Counted from the first letter of the stretch, positions 43,598 through 53,169 are shown. The stretch: 64,000 nt of DNA from VXYL01 sp963422285 (GCA_963422285.2 OY729419.2:744001-808000), one strand, 5' to 3'. The notes: generated by a model from the sequence alone, not told the origin. Made by a program: numbers and translations.

Positions 43598-44458
43598 ATG
43601 GCACTTAAACGCAAGGCCGACGTTTCGGCATCGACCACCGAATCCCAAGAGACCGCACCCTTGCCTAAGAAGAGGAGGGGCAGACCGCCGAAGAAGCAGG
43701 CCGCAGCAACCGGCGGCAACGCGCCCGACAAAAGGTCCGAGAAGAAGCCCGAGGTGAAGCCCGAGAAAAGGCCCAAGAAAAGAGCAGGTCGGCCGCCGAA
43801 GAGCAAAGCTGCAGTAGGCGCCACGACGACGCCCAAGAAGCACGGTCGCGGCGGCAGTTCTTCCATGAAGGCTGCCGAAACGGATGGCAGACGGGTACCG
43901 GTATCGCCGGCAACGGCCCGGGCGGAAAGCGCGGCGGACCGAGCGGTGGCCAACCTGAAGAAGGAGCGCCAAGCCTTGGCAAGTGCGCAGGACGCTGCCA
44001 AAGCCGCCCGCGAAGAGGCGCGTTCGACGGGCGAGAAGAAGGCCAAGACCGCGCTCAAAAAGGCGCGCGAGAAAATCAAGCGCACCTCCGATCGCGTCGT
44101 CAGGGCGCGCATGGCAGCACGGGAAGCAAAGGTACGGGTAGTGGAGCTCAAGGCCAGCGACCGCTTGAGGGCGCGCTTGAACCACGTCAGCGCCAGCTTG
44201 CAGAATGCGGAGGACGCGGCCAGCCAGAGCATCAACGCCAAGGTGGGGCGGGCGATGGAGAAGTTCGAGGCGACGAAACGCGCCGAACTCAACCGCGTCG
44301 AGGCCAAAAAGGCGAAGAAGCGCAAGCAGCAGGCGGACACCCAAATCGCCAAGTTCCAGGCCGAACACGACAAGAGGGTCAAGGCCGTACGCGAGTCGCT
44401 CGAACCGAAACCGAGGAAGAAGCGCCGGCGGCGCACCGTCGCGTCGGCAAAAGCGTAG
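43598..44458 (+). CDS. AT-hook, Lys/Arg/Ala-rich nucleoid-like protein
   Basis: 286 residues, extremely basic. Two AT-hook motifs occur near the N-terminus: RRGRPPKK (residues 26-33) and KRAGRPPKS (61-69), flanked by KPEVKPEKRPKK. From about 105 to 250 the sequence is a heptad-like alanine/lysine coiled coil (LKKERQALASAQDAAKAARE, KTALKKAREKIKRTS). The tail ends in KPRKKRRRR. This composition recalls AlgP/histone H1-like DNA-binding proteins; minor-groove AT binding and DNA bridging are inferences. It has its own AT-rich promoter and a strong terminator, so it is a monocistronic, probably well-expressed gene. Confidence 0.8.
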   Translation: MALKRKADVSASTTESQETAPLPKKRRGRPPKKQAAATGGNAPDKRSEKKPEVKPEKRPKKRAGRPPKSKAAVGATTTPKKHGRGGSSSMKAAETDGRRVPVSPATARAESAADRAVANLKKERQALASAQDAAKAAREEARSTGEKKAKTALKKAREKIKRTSDRVVRARMAAREAKVRVVELKASDRLRARLNHVSASLQNAEDAASQSINAKVGRAMEKFEATKRAELNRVEAKKAKKRKQQADTQIAKFQAEHDKRVKAVRESLEPKPRKKRRRRTVASAKA

Positions 44459-44482
44459 GTACCAGACGCTGTCGAAAGCAAT

Positions 44483-44522
44483 CCCCAGGGTCGCGGTCTA
44501 ACCGTGAAGCCTGGGGTTCTTT
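44483..44522 (+). terminator. Rho-independent terminator after the AT-hook gene
   Basis: A CCCCAGG...CCTGGGG stem (44483-44489 with 44510-44516) encloses a smaller CGGT/ACCG stem and is followed by TTCTTT. It ends transcription 25 bp after the AT-hook gene stop. Confidence 0.8.
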
Positions 44523-44562
44523 ATCTCATTGCGGCGCTGCACTCTCGGCGTTTTTGGATTCT

Positions 44563-45801
44563 TCAGCCAGCCGGTCCGCGCATTGGATGCCCCGCTTCGC
44601 CTGAAAAAGGGATCACACCCACCGTGTCCCCGGGCTTCAGGTTGCCAATGCTTTCGGGAACCACGACCAAGCAATTCGCATTGGCGAAGGTCGCCAAGCG
44701 ATTGGAACTCTGATCCCCGGTGGCAGCCACCATCAAGCCGTCGCCGTCCACCCATACAACGCCACGCATGTACTCCCGCCGCCCTTCGGCATGTCGAACG
44801 GCATGATCAATGGTCGCCGGCAGCGTCAGTGGCGGCGTCAGCTGCCCCCCGCCGAGCAGATCCACGGCTGGCGCGACGAACAGCAGATAGGTGACGATAG
44901 TGGACACCGGATTTCCCGGCAGGCCGAAAAACAACGCGTCGCCGATGCGGCCGACCGCCAACGGCTTGCCCGGCTTCAAGGCGATCTTCCAGAAATCCAA
45001 CGAGCCGATCTCCTCCGCCACCGCCTTGACGAAGTCCGCATCGCCCACCGAGACACCGCCGCTGGTGACGATCAGGTCGGCACCTAGCGAGGCCTCGAGC
45101 AAGGTGCGTCGAATGACCTCCGGATCGTCGGGAAGGCAGCCGAAATCGATGATGGAGGCACCTTTTTCGCGCAATAGCGACGATACGGCAAAGCGATTCG
45201 CATCGTAGATCTGCCCGGTCTCAAGAGGGTTGCCGGCAGCCGCGAGTTCATCGCCGGTGGAAAAGATCGCCACACGGATGCGGCGCGTGACGCACACTTG
45301 GCCGATGCCGCAAGCGGCCAGCCAGCTGAGATCATAGATTGAGAGTTTCCTTCCCTGCTGGCAGAGCCGCGCACCGCGACGGACGTCGTGGCCGCGTCGG
45401 CGCACATGTTGATCGGCCTGCACCGGTTCGACGGTCGCTATGGCCTCCCCCCGCCGCGCGACGTCTTCCTGGAGCACCACGGCATCCGCGCCGACGGGTA
45501 GTGCGGCACCGGTGAATATGCGAATGGCGGTTCCCTTGGTCACCGTTCGCTGCGCCACATGACCCGCCAAGCTCTCGTCGACTACCGTAAAGCGCTTCAA
45601 TCGCTCGTGATTCAATCCCGTCGCGCGTACTGCGTAGCCGTCCATGGCTGAAGCATCGAACGGCGGCAGATCGATAGGCGCCACCACATCCTCGGCGGCG
45701 ATGCGGCCGACCGCGTCGGCGAGGGACACCTCCTCGCTTTCGGCGACGCCTCGCACGAGGCGGACCAGTTTTCGCAATGCGAGATCGACATCTAGTAGCA
45801 T
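44563..45801 (-). CDS. moeA: Molybdopterin molybdotransferase MoeA
   Basis: 412 residues from the ATG at 45801 (MLLDVDLALRKLVRLVRGVA); the frame is open far upstream over tsaB but the MoeA N-terminus begins here. Motifs: DLPPFDASAMDGYAVRA, IFTGAALPVGADAVVLQED, FSTGDELAAAG, TSGGVSVGDADFVKAV, LKPGKPLAVGRI and FGLPGNPVSTIVTY. It inserts molybdate into adenylylated molybdopterin. Only 6 bp separate its ATG from the divergent tsaB ATG, so each promoter must lie inside the other gene. Confidence 0.96.
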   Translation of the reverse strand: MLLDVDLALRKLVRLVRGVAESEEVSLADAVGRIAAEDVVAPIDLPPFDASAMDGYAVRATGLNHERLKRFTVVDESLAGHVAQRTVTKGTAIRIFTGAALPVGADAVVLQEDVARRGEAIATVEPVQADQHVRRRGHDVRRGARLCQQGRKLSIYDLSWLAACGIGQVCVTRRIRVAIFSTGDELAAAGNPLETGQIYDANRFAVSSLLREKGASIIDFGCLPDDPEVIRRTLLEASLGADLIVTSGGVSVGDADFVKAVAEEIGSLDFWKIALKPGKPLAVGRIGDALFFGLPGNPVSTIVTYLLFVAPAVDLLGGGQLTPPLTLPATIDHAVRHAEGRREYMRGVVWVDGDGLMVAATGDQSSNRLATFANANCLVVVPESIGNLKPGDTVGVIPFSGEAGHPMRGPAG

Positions 45802-45807
45802 GGCGAG

Positions 45808-46446
45808 ATGACCAACCTCCTGGCAATCGATACCACGACGGACCTCTGTTCGGCGGCACTCGCCACGGACGGAGGCTGGTTCGAGGATACCCGCTTGGCG
45901 CCGAGGCTGCACAACCGCGAGGTGCTGGCGACGATCGACAATGTCGTCGATGCCGCGGCGCTCGACAAGAACGCCATCGACATCATCGCCTTCGGGGGTG
46001 GTCCCGGTTCGTTCACCGGCGTTCGCATCGGCAGCGCCGTGGCCCAAGGCCTCGCCTTCGGCATCGGCGCCCGGGTCGTCGTCGTGCCGAGTTCCGCGGT
46101 CGCTGCACAGACCGCGCGACGTTTGGCGGATTCGCGCGGCATCTTCACGATATGCCGCCAATCCCGACCCGGCTGGCAGTACTTGTCCCGCTACGAACTG
46201 TCCGATCTCGGCGTCCGATGCCTGCAATTCGACCGCTTGGTGTCTGCGGACGTTTCGGGCGCGGACGAAACGCCAAGCGACGGTGTCATCCATTGCGATC
46301 GCTTCGCCGTCAGTGCCCGCGTCGTGGCGCAACTGGCATTGCAGCAGGCGGAGCAGGCCGTGGCGCCAGCGCTGGCGGTGCCGTTCTACGTGGAAGGCGA
46401 CAGTCCGTGGCAAGCATCTCCCAAACGCCTCGAAGCCAACCCATAA
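45808..46446 (+). CDS. tsaB: tRNA t6A synthesis protein TsaB
   Basis: 212 residues of the ASKHA fold: LLAIDTTTDLCSAALATDGG at the start, FGGGPGSFTGVRIGSAVAQG at about 62-81 and VPSSAVAAQTARR. TsaB is the scaffold partner of TsaD in threonylcarbamoyladenosine formation on ANN-decoding tRNAs, which include the Ile and Met tRNAs. The zinc-binding and catalytic residues are on TsaD, which is not in this window. Overlaps rsmJ by 40 bp. Confidence 0.93.
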   Translation: MTNLLAIDTTTDLCSAALATDGGWFEDTRLAPRLHNREVLATIDNVVDAAALDKNAIDIIAFGGGPGSFTGVRIGSAVAQGLAFGIGARVVVVPSSAVAAQTARRLADSRGIFTICRQSRPGWQYLSRYELSDLGVRCLQFDRLVSADVSGADETPSDGVIHCDRFAVSARVVAQLALQQAEQAVAPALAVPFYVEGDSPWQASPKRLEANP

Positions 46447-47006
46447 CTGCCTTGCGCGATCTGCGATTGCCGAACATCCGCCAGCGCCTGCGCCACGGCC
46501 GGCGTTCGCCGCTGGCAAGAGCATGCGCGGCAGCGCCGGGACAGCGGGTTCACGACGCCTTCGCCGGCTGGGGAACCGACGGCCTAGTGCTGGCCGCGCT
46601 AGGCTGCCACGTCCACATGAGCGAATGCAGCCCGACGGTGTACGAAGTGCTGCATTCGCGGCTGGCGCGGCTGGCGAAGTTCCACGATCTGGCAGGTACG
46701 CTTACCTGGGCGCTTGAGGACGCACAGGCGAAGTGGCGCGACAATCCCCTTTTCGACGTAGTCTATCTCGATCCCATGTTCGGTGCGCATCCGAAGACCG
46801 CGCTGCCCGCCAAACACATGCAAGTGCTCGCGGCTCTCGCCCACGAAGTCGGAGAGGACGAAACCCCGGCGCTAGTCGAGGATGCGCGTCGGGTGGCATC
46901 TGGCAGGGTGGTCGTCAAGCGTCGTGCCCATGCAGCGCCGCACCAACGCCCGGATTGGCAGATTCGCGCCCGAAGCATACGTTTCGACATCTACCGCCCT
47001 ATTTGA
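46407..47006 (+). CDS. rsmJ: RsmJ-like 16S rRNA guanine methyltransferase
   Basis: 199 residues if it starts at the GTG at 46407; the frame is open throughout tsaB so the start is a choice. SAM site VHDAFAGWGTDGLVLAALGC, catalytic-type VVYLDPMFGAHPKTALPAKH, and C-terminal VVVKRRAHAAP...RFDIYRP match RsmJ (YhiQ), which makes m2G1516 in 16S rRNA. It lacks the ~50 N-terminal residues of the E. coli protein, as do many homologs. It is convergent with plsB (4 bp between stops). Confidence 0.85.
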   Translation: MASISQTPRSQPITALRDLRLPNIRQRLRHGRRSPLARACAAAPGQRVHDAFAGWGTDGLVLAALGCHVHMSECSPTVYEVLHSRLARLAKFHDLAGTLTWALEDAQAKWRDNPLFDVVYLDPMFGAHPKTALPAKHMQVLAALAHEVGEDETPALVEDARRVASGRVVVKRRAHAAPHQRPDWQIRARSIRFDIYRPI

Positions 47007-47010
47007 AACC

Positions 47011-49449
47011 TTAGTCCACCGGCTGTTCGAGCGCTTGACGCAACTCCACGGCGATGACGCCTTGGCCAGCACGGACGATATCGCGAATGCGCTCGTCGAA
47101 AACCAGGCAGCCCTCTTCGTCGGTGGCGACGACGCCGTTTTCCACCAAGCCATGGAGGAATCCATCGAACAGCCGCGCATCGGCAAACTCCGGCGCATTC
47201 AGACCGTAGAGCCTGGAAATTCGTTCCGCTGTCGCTCGGCTTTCGGCGAGCAGTGCCCGGCGGCTGAGGACGCCGGAGCCGGCGCGGCTCAGCAGCGCCA
47301 AGCCGATGTAGAACCGTTCCAGCACCTGCATGACGGCATTCGCCAACAGCCGCAGTCGAAACTGTCGAGCGGGATCCGGAGGCGCTACGAATCCTGCGCC
47401 ACGCAGTTCCACCAAGTGCAGAGCTTGCAGGTGCGCAAGCCAACGGTCCACGGCGTGCTGCGCCGAGGATGAAGCGGCGATCTGCAATTCGTTCTCGATA
47501 TACGGAAATACCGCATCGAATATGCGCCGGATGCGGCTGCGACGAATGCCAAGGCGGCGATTCACCAGCAGACAGGCGATGAACGACGGCGCGGCGAGAG
47601 TGTGCAAAACGTTGTTGCGATACCATGTCATCAGCACCGAGGTAAAGCCATCATGGCTCAGAATGTCACCACCCCCCCCTGCCGGCGGCAGCCGCGACGG
47701 TGTTTCCCGATCGAGCATGCCCAGCGCCTCGACATGGTGGACGATTTCGTCTGCAGGTACGCCGACGATTCGGTAGCGGTGGCATTCGTCACGGGCCAAA
47801 AGATTTCGATAGAGATCGATCTGCGCTTCCAGAGCGCGTTCCTCAATAGCTTGGCGAGGCATGGACAGCGTCGCCAAGGCAACCAAGTTCATGGCGTTGA
47901 TCGCCGCGCAGGCATTGACTTGGGCGAGAATCCGCGCCCCGAGCGCACGCGCCGGATGTTCGTTGCGACACTCGTCGAGAAACTCGGCGAGCGGGATCGG
48001 TTGGCCGAACGAAAGCCGGACGACGCCGAAGGACTGGCGGGCAAGTTTCAGGCTGCGCAGCACACCGCCCACGGATTCCTGCTTCTTGTCCACGCCGCGC
48101 AGCTCGTCCACATAGCTGCCGGCCTCGATGAGCTTCTCGTAGCCGATGTAGACCGGAACGAAGACGATAGGTCTCGGCACCCCGCGCCGGTGAGCGTCGA
48201 TGGTCATCTGCAACATGCCGGAGCGGGCCGGCAGCAGCCGACCCGTGCGCGTTCTGCCCCCTTCGACGAAGTACTCCACGGAGTGGCCGCGACGGAACAC
48301 CTGATAGAGGTATTCGGAAAAGACCGCCGTGTAGACGCGGTCGCCTTGGAAGCTCCGACGCATGAAGAAAGCGCCGCCGCGGCGCAGAATGCCGCCCACC
48401 AAGGGCAGGTCCAGATTGTCGCCAGCGGCGATATGAGGGAGCATGAGACCGCGATGGTAGAGAACGTAGGACAGCAGCAAGTAGTCGATGTGGGAACGGT
48501 GGCACGGCGCATAGACCAGGGTATGCGTTTCCGCCAGCGTCGCGAAGTTGTCGATGCCGTATACCTGTACGCCGTCGTAGATGCGGTGCCAGAACCAGCT
48601 CAGCACCATGTCCAGAAACTGCACGGTGGGATAGGACATGTCCGCAGCGATGACGCGGACAGCCTTGCGCACAGCGCGTTCCAGCCGCTTGCGCTGGCCG
48701 CCGGACGACTCCGTGTCGATGACAGCGGTCACTTGGGCGCTGCGCAGAATCTGCGCCGCCAGGGTGCGGCGATGGGATAGGTCCGGACCCAGCGCGGCCA
48801 CCTTCTGATTGCGGAACTTCACCCGCAGCAGCCGCGCCGTGCGGCGCGTCACCCTATCCTCCGAGGCCGCCCGGACGCCAGGCCGACTCGCTGGCCCATC
48901 CCCAGGGCGCGGGGCTCGTCCAGCGCGGACAATGTCGTGCCACGGCAGCGGCTCGCCGATCTGCACCAGGATATCGCCACGGTTGAACAGCAGGACGAGC
49001 AATCGGCGTACGCGGGAGGAGGCCGCCCAGCCTTCGGAGAACAGGGCGCGCAGCCACGACCGATCCTTGTTCGCCGCCCGCCCCCAGAAAATCGATACCG
49101 GGGCCAGCGACAGCGTGGCATCGCGGTTCGCTACCAGCTCGGCTTCCAGTCGCCGCATCCGCGGCGAGGCCGCCAGCATGATATTGCGACGCCACAAGCC
49201 GGCCGGTCGATTGAGAAAGAAGAAGCGGCGCGCTTCGTCAAAGGCCGGCAGCGACGCGACGGGTGATGCCAAGCCATGTCGTTCGGCGACGATGTCGAGC
49301 AGCACGATGTCCGTCAGCGAGCGATTGGCCAGCACATAGACCACGTCGTCTGCCGACACTCGTTCCGCGCCACCGACGGTAGGTTTGGCCCACAGCCACA
49401 GACAGCGGCGTACGAATGCGTAGTTCAGACGTCTTGCCGCGGCGTACAT
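47011..49449 (-). CDS. plsB: Glycerol-3-phosphate 1-O-acyltransferase PlsB
   Basis: 812 residues, PlsB length. Acyltransferase blocks: CHRSHIDYLLLSYVLYHRGL (HX4D), RGGAFFMRRSFQGDRVYTAV, EYFVEGGRTRTGRLLPARSG and PIVFVPVYIGYEKLIE. It makes lysophosphatidate at the inner membrane, the first step of phospholipid synthesis. Last gene of the long minus-strand block from map; 38 bp after gspD. Confidence 0.96.
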   Translation of the reverse strand: MYAAARRLNYAFVRRCLWLWAKPTVGGAERVSADDVVYVLANRSLTDIVLLDIVAERHGLASPVASLPAFDEARRFFFLNRPAGLWRRNIMLAASPRMRRLEAELVANRDATLSLAPVSIFWGRAANKDRSWLRALFSEGWAASSRVRRLLVLLFNRGDILVQIGEPLPWHDIVRAGRAPRPGDGPASRPGVRAASEDRVTRRTARLLRVKFRNQKVAALGPDLSHRRTLAAQILRSAQVTAVIDTESSGGQRKRLERAVRKAVRVIAADMSYPTVQFLDMVLSWFWHRIYDGVQVYGIDNFATLAETHTLVYAPCHRSHIDYLLLSYVLYHRGLMLPHIAAGDNLDLPLVGGILRRGGAFFMRRSFQGDRVYTAVFSEYLYQVFRRGHSVEYFVEGGRTRTGRLLPARSGMLQMTIDAHRRGVPRPIVFVPVYIGYEKLIEAGSYVDELRGVDKKQESVGGVLRSLKLARQSFGVVRLSFGQPIPLAEFLDECRNEHPARALGARILAQVNACAAINAMNLVALATLSMPRQAIEERALEAQIDLYRNLLARDECHRYRIVGVPADEIVHHVEALGMLDRETPSRLPPAGGGGDILSHDGFTSVLMTWYRNNVLHTLAAPSFIACLLVNRRLGIRRSRIRRIFDAVFPYIENELQIAASSSAQHAVDRWLAHLQALHLVELRGAGFVAPPDPARQFRLRLLANAVMQVLERFYIGLALLSRAGSGVLSRRALLAESRATAERISRLYGLNAPEFADARLFDGFLHGLVENGVVATDEEGCLVFDERIRDIVRAGQGVIAVELRQALEQPVD

Positions 49450-49487
49450 GGGGTGGTGGCGGGCAAGTACCGGTTTGCCGACGACTG

Positions 49488-51389
49488 CTAATTCGCCGAG
49501 GGGATATCGAACAGTCCCTCAAGTTCCAGCAACGCATCCTCGGCTTCGGATTCGCCTTGGAGCCGATAGATGCCCTGGAAGCGTTCTTCGGCGACGCGCT
49601 CGGCTTCGTCGCCAGAGAGGAAGATGGTCGGTCGCAGGAACATCAGCAGATAGCCTTTCTTCAGCGTCTCCCGGTTCGAGCGGAAGGCGCGTCCTACGAA
49701 AGGAATACTGCCCAGCAGCGGCACCTTCTTCGACACCTCCCGATAGTCGTCCTGCACCAAGCCGCCGAGCAGGATGATCTGCCGATCTTCGGCGAGCACC
49801 GTGGATTCCAGACTGCGTTCGCTGGTGACCACATCGGCAAAGCCGGCGGTGCCGATACCGGCGCTTTCCACCACGCTGCCCACCTTGAGGCTGACAACCA
49901 TGCGAATGGACGAGTCCTCGTGGATGTGCGGCGTCACCTTCAGTTCGACGCCGACATTCTCGCGGTTGATGGTTTGAAACGGATTGCTGGAGCCGTCCGT
50001 GGTGGTGGTGAACGATCCGGTGCGGAACGGAATGCGCTGGCCGGCGATCTGGGTCGCCTCCTCGTTGTCGAGGGTGAGCACGCTGGGCGTCGACAGCAGG
50101 TTCGCCCGGGTGTCCGTGAGCAGGGCGTTGATGACGGCGCCGAAGGAGATCCCGTCCGGATCCAGCCGCGCCACGGCGAGAGTGGGCGAGTTGGCGCCGG
50201 CGATGCCATCGATGAAATCGACATCGTCGTCTTCAACGCCCAGACTGCTGAGCAAGGTGCCGATGATGCCATTCAACGTGGTGGTGACCAGAGGCACCGA
50301 CTTGCTGCTGGCATCCGCACCGGCCAGTTCGACGCCCAGCGCATCGACCACGTCCACGGAGACTTCGACGATGGCAGCCTCGATCAGCACCTGGGCCCGG
50401 CGCACATCGAGTTGGCTGACGGTGGCGAGCAGCTCGTTGGTAGTGGTCGGGTCGGCGCGAATAATGAGCGCGTTCAAGGATTCGTAGGCTTGGATGGTGG
50501 CCGCCGGAGCGTTTTCCGCTGCTCCGGACGACGAGTCGCCGAGCCGGTTCAGAATATCCGCCACGCTCACCGCATCGGCGTGGTTGAGATAGAAGACCTG
50601 GGCCGAGCCGGTGTTGGTTTCCGGCACGTCGAGCTTATCGATCAGGCGCAGCGCTTCGGCAATAGGATGCGGCTTGCCCTTGAGGATCAGGGAGTTGTTG
50701 CGCTCGTTAGCGACGATCCGCACCCGCCGGGGGCCTTTCGCGTTTCTGCCGATCTGCTCCGGGGCGATTTCCTCCAGCACCGCCGCCACCGTCCCCACCC
50801 AGGCATGCTCCAGCACCAGGTGGACCACTTCATCCTTGTCGAGCACGTCGATCTGCTCGATCAGCGTAGCGAGCCGCTGCATGTTTCTGGCGGCATCGGC
50901 GATGATGACCACGTTGGGCGTCTCGATGGCGGAGATGTGGCCGGTCTGGGGGATCAACGGCCGAATCATCTTCATCAGATCCGAAGACGATACATGGGCC
51001 AGGGGCACGACCTGGGTGATCAGCCGCTCCGCCGGCTGACCCTCGGCGGCGGCCACGGGACCGCCGGACTGCTTCAGGCGAGGCTGGTCGATGATGCTGA
51101 TCACGCCATCGCTCTCCACCACGCCGAGGTTGTGAACCTTGAGCACCGTCAGGAACAGTTCGTAGAGGCCATCGGCATCAAGACTGACGCTCGAGAACAC
51201 CGTCACGTCCTGGTTCTTCATGCGCGGATCCAGCACGATGGTCTTGCCGGTGTACTCCGCCACCTGGGCGATGAACTCGGTGAGCGGCATGGCCTTGCCA
51301 TTGACGGTCCAAGAGGCGGGTTGCGCAATCGCGACATGGCCAAACACCATGGCCAAGGACAAGCTGGCGAGAAGAATTCTAAGTTTCAT
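49488..51389 (-). CDS. gspD: Type II secretion secretin GspD
   Basis: 633 residues from the ATG at 51389 (MKLRILLASLSLAMVFGHVA), giving a clean signal peptide; an ATG five codons upstream is less likely. N0 (WTVNGKAMPLTEFIAQVAEY), N1-N3 repeats (VVPLAHVSSSDLMKMIRPLI, RVRIVANERNNSLILKGKPH, ESLNALIIRADPTTTNELLA) and the secretin domain (VPLLGSIPFVGRAFRSN) are all present. It forms the outer-membrane channel. The other T2SS core genes (gspE-M) are not here; gspC and gspN precede it. Confidence 0.94.
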   Translation of the reverse strand: MKLRILLASLSLAMVFGHVAIAQPASWTVNGKAMPLTEFIAQVAEYTGKTIVLDPRMKNQDVTVFSSVSLDADGLYELFLTVLKVHNLGVVESDGVISIIDQPRLKQSGGPVAAAEGQPAERLITQVVPLAHVSSSDLMKMIRPLIPQTGHISAIETPNVVIIADAARNMQRLATLIEQIDVLDKDEVVHLVLEHAWVGTVAAVLEEIAPEQIGRNAKGPRRVRIVANERNNSLILKGKPHPIAEALRLIDKLDVPETNTGSAQVFYLNHADAVSVADILNRLGDSSSGAAENAPAATIQAYESLNALIIRADPTTTNELLATVSQLDVRRAQVLIEAAIVEVSVDVVDALGVELAGADASSKSVPLVTTTLNGIIGTLLSSLGVEDDDVDFIDGIAGANSPTLAVARLDPDGISFGAVINALLTDTRANLLSTPSVLTLDNEEATQIAGQRIPFRTGSFTTTTDGSSNPFQTINRENVGVELKVTPHIHEDSSIRMVVSLKVGSVVESAGIGTAGFADVVTSERSLESTVLAEDRQIILLGGLVQDDYREVSKKVPLLGSIPFVGRAFRSNRETLKKGYLLMFLRPTIFLSGDEAERVAEERFQGIYRLQGESEAEDALLELEGLFDIPSAN

Positions 51390-51438
51390 GCCTGCACATT
51401 CCAATCCATAACCACTCTCGGGATGCCAAGCGGGTTGA

Positions 51439-52320
51439 TCAGTTCAAGGGGAAAGTGACCGTGAAGCGCCGGTCGCCACGCTGGATCTCCAGTTTCGCGG
51501 AGCCTTGCGCCACGATGTTTTCGATTTCCAGACGATCCTTGCGCGGGTCGCCCACCGGGCGGCCGTTCACAGACAGGATGCGATCGCCGCGTTGCAGCCC
51601 CATGTGGCTGAGCTCGGGCTGGTCGGCGAGCGCCCCCACGGCATAGCCGCCGTCGCCGGCGATCCGGCCGATGCCCAGATGATCGAGCACCTTGCCCGGA
51701 TCGCGCTGGATGTCGTTGCGGTACCGGGCGAACGCTTCCTGGGGCGAACGCGGCGCTTCGGGCCTCCTCGCCGGGCGCGGCCGATCGCGGGCGGGTCGGG
51801 CATCGACGATGCGCCGCGACGACGCTTCGGCAGCCTCGGTGTTGGGCCGAACGATATCCGAGTGTTCCTCGAAGCTGATCTGCTCCCGCGCGGCCCCCCG
51901 GGCGATGACCACCAAGTCCCGGCGAATCGCCTCCAGCTTGGCGTTGCCAGGTAGACGGTCGCCGATTCGATAGCTTTCCGCACGGCGTCCCTTGCGGGCG
52001 ATCAGCGCTGTGGATGCCTCGGCCACGTCCGCCACGAAAACTCCCACCAGCACCAGCGACAGCTGCGTCTCCTGCAGATTCTCGGTACCGCCGCCGGCCG
52101 CTGCGGTCGCGGCAACCGCAGGTCGCCCGAACAAGTGCAGCGCCGTTATCCGCTCGACGGGGATATCCTGGCCTCCAGCAGCCTCGGCCTTGACGCCGCC
52201 GGCTGCTACCGTCGCCGGCTCGTCGGGGCCGAATCCGAAGAAAGCCACCGCTCGCCAGCAGGTATACGCGATGCCCAGGACGATGCAGACATGGGCAACG
52301 ATGGACAACGGTTTGTGCAT
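51439..52320 (-). CDS. gspC: Type II secretion inner-membrane protein GspC
   Basis: 293 residues from the ATG at 52320; a GTG at 52329 with AGGA upstream is also possible. A short cytoplasmic start, one transmembrane helix (IVAHVCIVLGIAYTCWRAVA), the homology region (LHLFGRP...TQLSLVLVGVFVADVAEAST) and a C-terminal PDZ-like domain (MGLQRGDRILSVNGRPVGDP) define GspC, which links the inner-membrane platform to GspD. It lies 49 bp before gspD. Confidence 0.9.
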   Translation of the reverse strand: MHKPLSIVAHVCIVLGIAYTCWRAVAFFGFGPDEPATVAAGGVKAEAAGGQDIPVERITALHLFGRPAVAATAAAGGGTENLQETQLSLVLVGVFVADVAEASTALIARKGRRAESYRIGDRLPGNAKLEAIRRDLVVIARGAAREQISFEEHSDIVRPNTEAAEASSRRIVDARPARDRPRPARRPEAPRSPQEAFARYRNDIQRDPGKVLDHLGIGRIAGDGGYAVGALADQPELSHMGLQRGDRILSVNGRPVGDPRKDRLEIENIVAQGSAKLEIQRGDRRFTVTFPLN

Positions 52321-52443
52321 GTCGGCCACGAGAGGCAAATCCTGCAAGGGCGTCGAAGACGGTTATTCTATCAGTCTGCGCGGTACCATCCGACAGCCGG
52401 ATGGCCAAGGTGCCAACAGCCAGCCCTGTCCGAAGCGTCGGCG

Positions 52444-53169
52444 CTAGAACAGCTTCTCCGACAGGGTGAGCACCACGGTATCGTCCGCGCCCGTCCCTGG
52501 CCACGGCTTGCCAGCCAGCACGGAAAACCGTCGAGTGATGCCGATGTGTACCGTGCCTTCACGATCCAGCCGCAGCTTGAGGAGCGGTGCGCCGTCAGGC
52601 ACCGAAGACGCCTCGAGTCGAGTTTCCCCTGCCACGGTATCCACATGGGCGATCATCTCCGGCAAGTCGGCGTAGTAGGTTTGACGAGACAATCGATAAA
52701 CAGTTCGCCCACCGCTCCAGCGCAATGTGCCGTTGGCGACCCGCGCTCCCTCGTTGATGCGAAGAAACAGCTCATCGACCGTCAACGCGCTGCCAACCTC
52801 GATGTGGTAGATGCCGAGCATCCGGTTGACGGCCGCGGCGCCCACTTGCCCGGAAGCCGACACCGCCATCGAGGCGAAGCCGCGACTAGCAATGCCGTCG
52901 AGTTCGTGGTCGTCTTCGGACAGCCGCCAGTGGATGCGAACCTCGCCGCCGAACAGTGCCAAGGGAGCGAATGCCCAGGCCAGTCGGCCGGCGCCGAAGC
53001 CCTGGTACGCGACATCCGCCTCGCCACGCCACAATGTCCCAGCGATGCCGCGCAACACGAGGCCGTCGACCCGATCCGTAGCCAACCGCACAGCGCGAGC
53101 AGGCGCGAAGACGACGGCGAAGACGACAAACGCCACCGTGCCAACCAGAACATAGCCGGCCTTGGTCAT
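52444..53169 (-). CDS. gspN: Type II secretion protein GspN
   Basis: 241 residues. One N-terminal membrane helix (GYVLVGTVAFVVFAVVFAP) and the GspN pattern LVLRGIAGTLWRGEADVAYQ, GRLAWAFAPLALFGGEVRIH and LRWSGGRTVYRLSRQTYYAD. GspN is an accessory T2SS protein of unclear role. It overlaps dapE by 4 bp and is followed by gspC. Confidence 0.88.
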   Translation of the reverse strand: MTKAGYVLVGTVAFVVFAVVFAPARAVRLATDRVDGLVLRGIAGTLWRGEADVAYQGFGAGRLAWAFAPLALFGGEVRIHWRLSEDDHELDGIASRGFASMAVSASGQVGAAAVNRMLGIYHIEVGSALTVDELFLRINEGARVANGTLRWSGGRTVYRLSRQTYYADLPEMIAHVDTVAGETRLEASSVPDGAPLLKLRLDREGTVHIGITRRFSVLAGKPWPGTGADDTVVLTLSEKLF

